Assembly (NCBI GenBank): GCA_964540755.1
Contig: CAZIOB010000137.1
Location: 1-20,870, forward strand
Length of the DNA: 20,870 nucleotides
Source: JAAYJR01 sp964540755
Lineage (GTDB): Bacteria > Bacteroidota > Bacteroidia > Bacteroidales > Prolixibacteraceae
Direction of reading: 5' to 3'
Shown here: positions 8,406-14,543 of the stretch, in pieces
Layout: every line of letters begins with the position of its first letter
Numbering within the stretch: position 1 is the first letter of the stretch
Position numbers and translations under genes: made by a program
The notes under the pieces: generated by a model
Databases searched by the model: none
Told to the model about the DNA's origin: nothing
The model's input: only the letters and a program-made list of their open reading frames with translations

Positions 8406-10073
8406 ATGCTAAAAGGACATCCCAAAGGACTATATGTAGCGTTCTTTGCCAACATGGGGGAACGATTCGGTTACTACACCATGCTCTCGATATTTGTACT
8501 TTACCTGCAGGCCAAATATGGATTTACTGCCGGTGAAGCCGGTACATACTATGGAGGTTTCTTATTTGGAGTTTATTTCCTTCCATTGCTTGGCGGTATT
8601 ATCGCTGACAAAGTTCTGGGATACGGGAAGACCATCACATTAGGTACAATCATAATGTTCCTGGGGTATTTAATGCTGGCCATACCGGCACAGGCGCTGG
8701 TTCTTACGATAGCATCACTTGCTGTCATATCTCTCGGGACGGGCTTTTTTAAGGGCAACCTGCAGGCGCTGGTAGGCAATATGTACGACGACCATCGTTA
8801 CAGTCCCCATCGCGACAATGCCTTTAACATTTTTTATATGGGAATTAATATAGGCGCATTTTTTGCCCCTTCCGCAGCTACAGGCATAAGCAACTGGATT
8901 CTCGGGAAAGAAGGATTTTCCTATAATCCCCGGATACCCGACCTTGCCCACAAATTCCTGAACGGTGATACTTCCATAAGTGAGCAGCTTGCTTTGCTTG
9001 CCGAAAAGCAGCTTGGCGGTCCGGTTGGTGATCTGGCACAATTCAGTCAGAATTATATCGATACATTATCTCTGTCATACAACGCCGGTTTTGCCATTGC
9101 AGCAGCAAGTATGATACTCTCCTTCCTGATTTTTATCGGATTCCGCAAATATTATAAATCGGCAGATATTACCGAACATCAAAAATCCAGAGACGAAACC
9201 CTGAGGAACCAGCTTATCATTTTAAAACCTGAAGAGCAACGTGCGCGACTTATTGCACTTTTCCTGGTATTTTCCGTCGTAATGTTCTTCTGGATGGCTT
9301 TCCATCAGAACGGATTTACACTTTCAATATTTGCACGTGACTATACTGCAAACAGTGTAACCAATTTCACCTATATCTTCTTTGATCTGGCTGCATTCCT
9401 GCCCTTTTTGGCTGCGCTGATCGGACTGATCATGCTTCTGAGCAAAAGAATAAAAGATAAATTCAGAATTCTTGGTGCGGTCCTTCTAATAGCCGGAGCA
9501 ACAATTTGCTATCTCGTATATTCGGGTTATAACAAGGAGATGCCGATTGCTCCCCAGATGTTCCAGCACTTTAACCCCATTTTCATAGTATTCATGACAC
9601 CTGTTATTGTATCTCTGTTTAATTATTTAAGGAACAAAGGAAATGAACCTTCATCTCCTAAAAAGATCGGGGTCGGAATGATCCTTACAGCTGTCGGCTT
9701 TATGATAATGGTAGGTGCATCATTCAGCCTGCTGTCTCCCCGGGAACTCGGGGGAGGCGTATCTGATGTCTTAAGGTCGCCTTACTGGCTTATAGGGACA
9801 TACTTCACATTAACAATAGCAGAATTATTCCTGAGCCCTATAGGAATTTCATTTGTATCGAAAGTAGCGCCTCCTAAATATAAAGGAGTTGCACAGGGTG
9901 GGTGGCTGGCTGCAACCGCAATTGGAAATCTCATGGCAGGACTTATAGGTTATTTCTGGAACAGAATCGAATTATGGCAGTTCTTCCTTATACTTGTCGT
10001 AATGTGTATGTTGTCGGCAACATTTATATTCAGCGTATTAAAACGGCTGGAACGGGCAACGGACGGCTCCTGA
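8406..10073 (+). CDS. POT/PTR-family proton-coupled oligopeptide transporter
   Basis: This 555-residue polytopic inner-membrane protein belongs to the proton-dependent oligopeptide transporter branch of the major facilitator superfamily, which imports di- and tripeptides. Visible signatures are NMGERFGYYTM (16-26) in helix 1, GGIIADKVLGYGKTI (63-77) in the loop of the helix 2-3 signature, GTGFFKGNLQALVGNMY, and NIFYMGINIGAFFAPSAATGI for the PTR2 family motif. About fourteen hydrophobic segments can be counted, with a soluble insertion near 160-215. The helix 1 motif is normally ExxER; here N16 replaces the first glutamate while E19 and R20 remain, which could alter proton coupling. The ATG at 8406 begins the typical short N-terminus. 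It is divergent from the Crp-like regulator and its promoter carries an inverted repeat. Confidence 0.94.
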   Translation: MLKGHPKGLYVAFFANMGERFGYYTMLSIFVLYLQAKYGFTAGEAGTYYGGFLFGVYFLPLLGGIIADKVLGYGKTITLGTIIMFLGYLMLAIPAQALVLTIASLAVISLGTGFFKGNLQALVGNMYDDHRYSPHRDNAFNIFYMGINIGAFFAPSAATGISNWILGKEGFSYNPRIPDLAHKFLNGDTSISEQLALLAEKQLGGPVGDLAQFSQNYIDTLSLSYNAGFAIAAASMILSFLIFIGFRKYYKSADITEHQKSRDETLRNQLIILKPEEQRARLIALFLVFSVVMFFWMAFHQNGFTLSIFARDYTANSVTNFTYIFFDLAAFLPFLAALIGLIMLLSKRIKDKFRILGAVLLIAGATICYLVYSGYNKEMPIAPQMFQHFNPIFIVFMTPVIVSLFNYLRNKGNEPSSPKKIGVGMILTAVGFMIMVGASFSLLSPRELGGGVSDVLRSPYWLIGTYFTLTIAELFLSPIGISFVSKVAPPKYKGVAQGGWLAATAIGNLMAGLIGYFWNRIELWQFFLILVVMCMLSATFIFSVLKRLERATDGS

Positions 10074-10148
10074 CCGGTAGTTCACGATGAGCCATATCCC
10101 AGTCGCAATGAGCTTGGCCTGCAGGTAAAAAATCTACTGAAATTTTTT

Positions 10149-11636
10149 TTACTCCACTTTTACATGCAGGTGCCCTATTGCGGGAAATCCAAACTGATTT
10201 ATCCTTTCGACCCGAACAACATAATGACCAGGTTTTGAGAAAGTATGGACTGTTTCAGCATATTTCTCCTTATTTTGGGTTTTAGGATTCACAATCCCGG
10301 AATTTACAGTTACTTCCGGTGTTCCGTCCCCGAAATCCCACACCTCGTTACCTGTTTGGCTTCCAAAAGTACGTACCAGGAAAGTTACGGACTCACCAGC
10401 CTTAACATCCAGTGAAGGATGAAACGCAGCATGTATTGTCGGGATCTGCTTCCCGGGATTATCCCGGTCGAACACCTGGACAATGGCAAAATCATAATCC
10501 ACATTACCATTGGAATCGGTCGCCTTAAGCACTTCACTGTATTCGCCAGCCTTTTCATAACTTCTGCTCTGAACAGGACCGGCAGCTGTAGTTCCATCCG
10601 TAAAGGTCCATTCATATGAAACAATATCTCCCGCCAGTCCGACTGACTTAGTTCCGTCGAACCTGATTTCCTGTCCCGTCCATGCAATATTTTTGGGTCT
10701 TGCAATAGCTTTTATTTTTGGTTTATATTTACGCACATATGCTTCCCAGAGGTAGGGCCAGGCATCTTCCGTTTCCCATAAACCAGTGTCTTTATTTTTC
10801 CTGTGCACTCCAAAATGGAGATGCACCCAACCCCCGCTTCCGCCCTGTTTGCCCATGTATCCGATCATCTGCTCAATAGATACTTTTGCACCCGGAACAA
10901 TTTCCGGCTCAACACTGTCAAGGTGACTATACCGGTAATACCAGCCGCGGCCGTCAACTATCCAGACAACATCAGGCCTGACATCCCCAGGAAGATCTTC
11001 ATATCCTTTGAGCACCTCATTTTTGGCAGAGACTACTAATCCGCCGGTTGCAGAAATAATTTCATCCAATCCCTCAGCGCCACCGAAATCATGTGTTGCA
11101 TGGTAGCCTGGAGGAGTGCTATTCAGATTTTCAGCCCATCCCAGGCCGGCAAGTTCATTTTGCGACTGGCTCCTGCTTGCAAGCAATGAATGTTTTACCG
11201 GGAAGGCAAAAGTGCCGGGCTGAATATAAGGCGAATCTTCAGGCCATAGCCTTATACGTGCATCCTTTTTAAGAATTCCGTCGTGCCTGTAATAACCGGA
11301 TACCGTATATTCTTTTATCACCGGGCAATCGATCTTCACATTTCCTGCTTTGACCGGCAAATGATAATTACCCGAACCAATAGTGATCTCTTCCCCGTCA
11401 ACTTCCAGCTTTACCCTGGCTTCCCGTACCGCGCCACGAACACTGTCGCGTTCCGGTATTGTTTCCAGAAGTGTCACCTCGACTATCTTACCATTTGGCA
11501 AAATAATATTTTCTGACTCGCCCGCATTAAGTTCGACTACAACATTTAACCGGCCGGATTCCTGCGAATATGAATTTATTGAAATTGCAAAACACAAAAA
11601 TACTACTCCCGAAACTACTCCAAATAATTTTGACAT
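10149..11636 (-). CDS. Exported M23-family metallopeptidase with two PKD domains
   Basis: The frame is open from ATG at 11699 (516 residues), but the ATG at 11636 (residue 22 of that frame) begins a standard signal peptide, MSKLFGVVSGVVFLCFAISI, ending near SYSQ. I therefore chose it, giving 495 residues. Using 516-frame numbering, an N-terminal beta region runs to about 165. An M23 (LytM-type) domain spans about 166-325 with all expected ligands: H200 and D204 (HATHDFGG), H259 (RYSHL) and H293/H295 (VHLHFGV). PKD-type domains follow at about 330-410 (SYEWTFTDGT) and 424-516 (VWDFGDGTPE). M23 enzymes cut peptidoglycan cross-links or glycine-rich peptides; PKD domains usually bind carbohydrate or protein. 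The protein is probably periplasmic or secreted; no lipobox or C-terminal sorting tail is visible. The substrate is unknown. Confidence 0.9.
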   Translation of the reverse strand: MSKLFGVVSGVVFLCFAISINSYSQESGRLNVVVELNAGESENIILPNGKIVEVTLLETIPERDSVRGAVREARVKLEVDGEEITIGSGNYHLPVKAGNVKIDCPVIKEYTVSGYYRHDGILKKDARIRLWPEDSPYIQPGTFAFPVKHSLLASRSQSQNELAGLGWAENLNSTPPGYHATHDFGGAEGLDEIISATGGLVVSAKNEVLKGYEDLPGDVRPDVVWIVDGRGWYYRYSHLDSVEPEIVPGAKVSIEQMIGYMGKQGGSGGWVHLHFGVHRKNKDTGLWETEDAWPYLWEAYVRKYKPKIKAIARPKNIAWTGQEIRFDGTKSVGLAGDIVSYEWTFTDGTTAAGPVQSRSYEKAGEYSEVLKATDSNGNVDYDFAIVQVFDRDNPGKQIPTIHAAFHPSLDVKAGESVTFLVRTFGSQTGNEVWDFGDGTPEVTVNSGIVNPKTQNKEKYAETVHTFSKPGHYVVRVERINQFGFPAIGHLHVKVE

Positions 11637-11862
11637 GATTATCCTGTTTACAAATCTGTTATGGATCCCTAATTTCTTAATATTTTTCATTATAAACAAT
11701 ACCCTCCGTCTTGTTCTTTTATAAATAAACCACCAGGGAAAACAGTCTGGAAAAAAATACAGATGCTTAAATTGAATTAACCTTCTCTGGGAAGTTCAGC
11801 ACAAAAGAAATCATGAGCCTTAAAATATTCATTTTTTATCAAATATTTTAAAAATTTTGTAT

Positions 11863-11870
11863 TATTTTTG
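11863..11870 (+). promoter_or_regulatory. Candidate -7 promoter box for the ATPase_2/DUF234 gene
   Basis: TATTTTTG fits TAnnTTTG. If used, transcription would start near 11877, leaving a leader of about 98 bases before the ATG at 11975, and the palindrome cluster at 11873-11926 would sit at and just after the start site. No convincing -33 element is seen. Confidence 0.35.
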
Positions 11871-11872
11871 AA

Positions 11873-11926
11873 TTATAGAAACAGCGGTTTCGGAAATGAA
11901 TGTTTCGGAAATGGTTATTTCTATAA
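11873..11926. repeat. Nested palindrome and direct-repeat cluster
   Basis: The outer arms TTATAGAAA (11873-11881) and TTTCTATAA (11918-11926) are a perfect 9-bp inverted repeat. Inside are two identical 12-bp direct copies of GTTTCGGAAATG (11887-11898 and 11902-11913), each holding the odd palindrome TTTCGGAAA. Two small hairpins also form: GAAAC/GTTTC with loop AGCG (11878-11891) and GAAAT/ATTTC with loop GGTT (11908-11921). The spacing of the direct copies is 15 bp. It lies 49 bp before an island ATPase gene and could be a multi-site operator or a folded 5' leader. Confidence 0.75.
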
Positions 11927-11974
11927 ATAAATTTTAATCAATCATATATTTAATATCAACCAAATTAACATAAC

Positions 11975-13294
11975 ATGAAGTTCTATGATAGAGAAAAGGA
12001 AATAAAACGGTTAAAAGAAATACAAAGAAAGTCATTAAGCAATGCACAATTTACTGTTATGACTGGACGGAGACGTATTGGAAAAACACATTTATTATTA
12101 AATGCAGTAAAAGAAAATCCGACTCTTTATTTTTTTGTGGCCAGAAAAGCAGAAAGTTTTTTATGCCAGGATTTTCAAAAAGAGATAAAAGATAAACTGG
12201 AAATGCCGGTCATAGGAAAGGCCAGCAGTTTTGGAGAATTATTCGAAGAACTGATGGAATATTCAAAAAAAATTCCCTTCAATCTTATTATCGATGAATT
12301 TCAGGAATTCTACCATGTTGCACCTTCAGTTTACAGTGAGATACAACATTTCTGGGATATAAATAAAAATGAAAGCAAAATCAATTTAATTGTTTGTGGC
12401 TCGATTCATTCTTTAATGCATACAATTTTTGAAAATTCAAAAGAACCTCTTTTGGGCCGTGCAACACAAATGATGAAAATCAAGCCCTTTGAAACAAATG
12501 TAATAAAAAAAATCCTGAATGAGCATAATCCGTCATGTAACCCTGAGGACATTCTTGCCCATTATTCCTTTACGGGCGGTGTAGCCAAATATATTCAATT
12601 ATTAATAGATGGTGAGGCATATACAAAACAAGACATGATTGATCTGATGATCAGAGAGGATTCACCTTTTCTGCAGGAAGGTAAAAGTATGCTAATAGAG
12701 GAATTCGGCAAGGAATATGCTATTTATTTCACTATTTTATCAGCAATTGCCCAGGGAGAAAATACCAGAGCAAAAATTCAGGCATTGGTAAAACGTGAAG
12801 TCGGGGGCTATTTGACAAAAATGGAACGGGATTATAATCTCATATCAAAAACAACTCCCATTTTTGCAAAAGCAAAAACCAAAAATGTTCGTTATATATT
12901 AGACGATAATTTCTTAACTTTCTGGTTCCGGTTTATATACAAGTACAGTCATATTATTGAAATAGCTGGATTTGATAAATTGAAGAAAATTATCGACAGA
13001 GATTATTCAACTTTTAGCGGAAAAATACTGGAGCGTTATTTCAGGATGAAGCTTACTGAAGAAAAAAGATTTACTCGCATTGGCAGTTACTGGGACAGAA
13101 AAGGGGAAACTGAAATTGATCTGATAGCCGTAAATGAACTCGAAAATTACGCTGAATTTATCGAAGTAAAGCGAAATCCGGCACAGATAAATATGGAAAA
13201 ACTCCGGAAAAAAAGTTATGCCTTCATGCGAGCCACGGGAGAACTTAGGGATTATGACATTATTTACCGGGGATTATCCATGAAGGATATGTAA
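11975..13294 (+). CDS. ATPase_2-type AAA+ ATPase with DUF234-like C-terminus and nuclease-like tail
   Basis: The 439-residue protein matches the ATPase_2/DUF234 family (often annotated ATP-binding protein or archaeal-type ATPase). Residues 1-210 are the STAND/AAA-like NTPase: Walker A GRRRIGKT (31-38), Walker B FNLIIDEFQEF (102-112, D107/E108), sensor-like GS (142-143) and LGRATQMMKIKPF (160-172). A winged-helix region follows (about 245-300), then the family signature DDNFLTFWFRFIY (310-322). The end resembles a PD-(D/E)xK nuclease: E353 in LERYFR, E380/D382 in ETEIDLI and E397-V-K399 in FIEVKRN. The biological role of this widespread, patchily distributed family is not settled. It is cytoplasmic with no signal peptide. 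It stands apart from its neighbours, begins the accessory region and is preceded by a striking palindrome cluster. Confidence 0.9.
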   Translation: MKFYDREKEIKRLKEIQRKSLSNAQFTVMTGRRRIGKTHLLLNAVKENPTLYFFVARKAESFLCQDFQKEIKDKLEMPVIGKASSFGELFEELMEYSKKIPFNLIIDEFQEFYHVAPSVYSEIQHFWDINKNESKINLIVCGSIHSLMHTIFENSKEPLLGRATQMMKIKPFETNVIKKILNEHNPSCNPEDILAHYSFTGGVAKYIQLLIDGEAYTKQDMIDLMIREDSPFLQEGKSMLIEEFGKEYAIYFTILSAIAQGENTRAKIQALVKREVGGYLTKMERDYNLISKTTPIFAKAKTKNVRYILDDNFLTFWFRFIYKYSHIIEIAGFDKLKKIIDRDYSTFSGKILERYFRMKLTEEKRFTRIGSYWDRKGETEIDLIAVNELENYAEFIEVKRNPAQINMEKLRKKSYAFMRATGELRDYDIIYRGLSMKDM

Positions 13295-13349
13295 TGATTT
13301 ATAATTACTAAACAGGTATTAATTGTATTTAACTTTAAAACCAAATATT

Positions 13350-13688
13350 ATGTATTACACTCTTTCAAAACCCGAGAAGAAAATAGCCCGGGCTGTCATG
13401 GACAAAGGTCTCGAAAACCATTATATAAGAAGTTTATCAGAGGCTGAAGCAATAATAAAAAAATGGCGTGAGGGCGGATTCAAGAATACCAGGGATGCTT
13501 ATATGAAGCTTTACAAATCTATTGAAAAAAACGATGATAATATCGGACTAATCTATAATGACAAAGGGGGATCACGATGGGTCGAAGTAATGGCCTGGCA
13601 ACTCCACCAGGGAGTAATAACCCTTGAAGATCTCAAGGATTTTGACGATAAGTTGCGAAATACTATTATAGACTGGAGCGGAATATAA
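13350..13688 (+). CDS. Small protein of unknown function (112 aa)
   Basis: I do not recognise this protein. The frame opens at TTG 13323, but the ATG at 13350 is preferred: it gives MYYTLSKPEKKIARAVMDKG, and the nine residues ahead of it (MYLTLKPNI) look non-coding. The 112 residues are soluble and helical by eye, with charged stretches (SLSEAEAIIKKWREGG, KLYKSIEKNDDN), a short strand-like part (IGLIYNDKGGSRWVEVMAW) and a helical end (LEDLKDFDDKLRNTIIDW). There is no signal peptide, membrane segment or metal motif. It lies 55 bp after the ATPase stop on the same strand, so it may share a transcript with it. A partner, immunity or accessory role to the ATPase is possible but unsupported beyond position. 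Confidence 0.65.
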   Translation: MYYTLSKPEKKIARAVMDKGLENHYIRSLSEAEAIIKKWREGGFKNTRDAYMKLYKSIEKNDDNIGLIYNDKGGSRWVEVMAWQLHQGVITLEDLKDFDDKLRNTIIDWSGI

Positions 13689-13716
13689 TTTCCCACAAAC
13701 TGTATAATAAGCATAT

Positions 13717-13835
13717 TCAGGCAAGTTTATTATTTTCCAAAGGATTACAAATAATATTTTTACAACATCCTGAACAATTTCATAATCTAAAAATTATTTA
13801 ATGGTATCATTGAAGAAAGTATCTTGTGGTATTAC
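13717..13835 (-). pseudogene. Decayed 3' fragment resembling the end of the 419-aa gene
   Basis: Positions 13715-13745 match 17533-17563, the end of the 419-aa gene including its TGA stop, at 26 of 31 bases without gaps. Beyond a single-base gap a second block agrees (TTTTT-CAACA and ACAATTTC at 13774-13781 against 17593-17600). Translated on the minus strand, the fragment reads NPLENNKLA-stop against YPLANIDLA-stop, and after a frameshift EIVQDVVK against EIVPAIVEK. Farther upstream VIPQDTFF may match IVPDTIFP, followed by an in-frame stop and an apparent deletion. The upper boundary is uncertain. It looks like a dead remnant of a related gene. Confidence 0.5.
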
Positions 13836-13943
13836 TTTTACCTTATTGATATTACATTTTTTTATAGATTTGTATTATAAAATGAAACGAGCATAATAAT
13901 TATTAATACAAAAGATGATTATTAAAATGCGAGTTATATATGA

Positions 13944-13951
13944 TATCTTTG
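13944..13951 (+). promoter_or_regulatory. Candidate -7 promoter box for the toxin-antitoxin operon
   Basis: TATCTTTG is an exact TAnnTTTG match ending 31 bp before the antitoxin ATG at 13983, giving a leader of about 25 bases. No clear -33 TTTG is present. Its position directly before a two-gene operon supports it. Confidence 0.5.
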
Positions 13952-13982
13952 AAAACAAACAATTTTAATCGTACGAAAATTT

Positions 13983-14171
13983 ATGAAATCAATCACAATA
14001 AATTTTAAAAATGACAGGCTGGCGGATAAGGTTTTAGGATTACTTGAATTTTTAAAAAATGAAGGACTTGAAATTGTTAATCAAGAGGATATGGATGACC
14101 TGAAACTCTTAAAATCTACAAGAAATGAGGAATCTGTTCCTTTTGAAGAATATTTAAAAAATGAACATTAA
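13983..14171 (+). CDS. Probable antitoxin of a type II toxin-antitoxin pair
   Basis: This 62-residue acidic protein immediately precedes and overlaps a RelE-like toxin gene, the usual order and size for a type II antitoxin. It starts with a strand-helix segment (MKSITINFKNDRLADKVLGLLEFLKNEGLEIV), possibly for dimerisation or DNA binding, and ends in an extended charged tail (SVPFEEYLKNEH) of the type that wraps a toxin. I do not recognise a DNA-binding family such as ribbon-helix-helix with certainty. Its stop lies 11 bases inside the toxin frame, so translation is probably coupled. Antitoxins of this class neutralise the toxin by direct binding and often repress their own promoter. Confidence 0.8.
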   Translation: MKSITINFKNDRLADKVLGLLEFLKNEGLEIVNQEDMDDLKLLKSTRNEESVPFEEYLKNEH

Positions 14172-14415
14172 GATTCGAAAATCTGCTATAAAAGATTTAA
14201 AAAAGATATTGCCCAGACAAAAGCAAAAAATTCATCTGAAAATATTAGGATTAAAAAAATTCCCCAATGTCAATAATATAAAAAAACTCACAAATTTTGA
14301 GCCTGCTTATCGCTTAAGAGTAGGTAATTATAGAATCTTATTTGATGTTTTTGACAATTATGTTGAAATTGGAAGGGTATTATTGCGAAAAAAAAGTTAT
14401 AAAAAAAATAAATAG
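14161..14415 (+). CDS. RelE/ParE-superfamily toxin
   Basis: The 84-residue basic protein has the RelE/ParE fold signature: an N-terminal strand and helical hairpin (MNIKIRKSAIKDLKKILPRQ, KIHLKILGLKKFP), then the core sheet with YRLRVGNYRILFDV (about residues 50-63) and a final basic strand (RVLLRKKSYKKNK). RelE toxins cut mRNA in the ribosome, while ParE toxins act on gyrase. The LRVGNYRILFDV core is shared by both, and the basic end favours a RelE-type mRNA interferase, but I would not decide from this alone. It overlaps the antitoxin gene by 11 bp. Together they form a stability or defence module placed just before the primase-helicase gene. Confidence 0.88.
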   Translation: MNIKIRKSAIKDLKKILPRQKQKIHLKILGLKKFPNVNNIKKLTNFEPAYRLRVGNYRILFDVFDNYVEIGRVLLRKKSYKKNK

Positions 14416-14543
14416 CCGCTGATCGGCATATGAAGTATATTTACTAGAAAATGCCTTTGCCCTGTAAAAAAATATCCCGGCAATCGTGAATAAACGCCAT
14501 TTACCGGGGACTATCGCTGAATGATTTGTAAAGCTGATTAATT

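Larger units (their letters stand above)
11637..11974. other. Divergent intergenic region before the accessory island
   Basis: This AT-rich spacer separates the M23-PKD gene from the first island ATPase. It holds a plus-strand -7-like box and the palindrome cluster listed separately. The in-frame upstream ATG codons of the M23-PKD gene (11699 and 11690) fall here. I see no other gene, and no clear promoter for the minus-strand gene. Confidence 0.5.
13689..13982. other. AT-rich spacer before the toxin-antitoxin pair
   Basis: This 294-bp gap has no intact gene. It holds the decayed minus-strand fragment (13717-13835) and, near its right end, a -7 box for the antitoxin gene. The remainder is AT-rich without visible repeats. 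Confidence 0.5.

Noticed and set aside
8218..8412. Plus-strand 64-codon frame before the peptide transporter
   Set aside because: It covers the divergent promoter region, overlaps the transporter start, and its F/I/K/N-rich product reflects AT-rich DNA.
10074..10148. RNA gene or terminator between the convergent transporter and peptidase genes
   Set aside because: Only a short palindrome (CCTGCAGG) is present; there is no cloverleaf or GC-rich stem with a T-run.
13323..13349. Earlier TTG start for the 112-aa protein
   Set aside because: It adds nine residues without family support, and an ATG follows at 13350 in the same frame.
14476..14508. CCCGG/CCGGG inverted repeat as a terminator of the toxin gene
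   Set aside because: The 5-bp arms are 23 bases apart and no T-run follows, so it is too weak to call.
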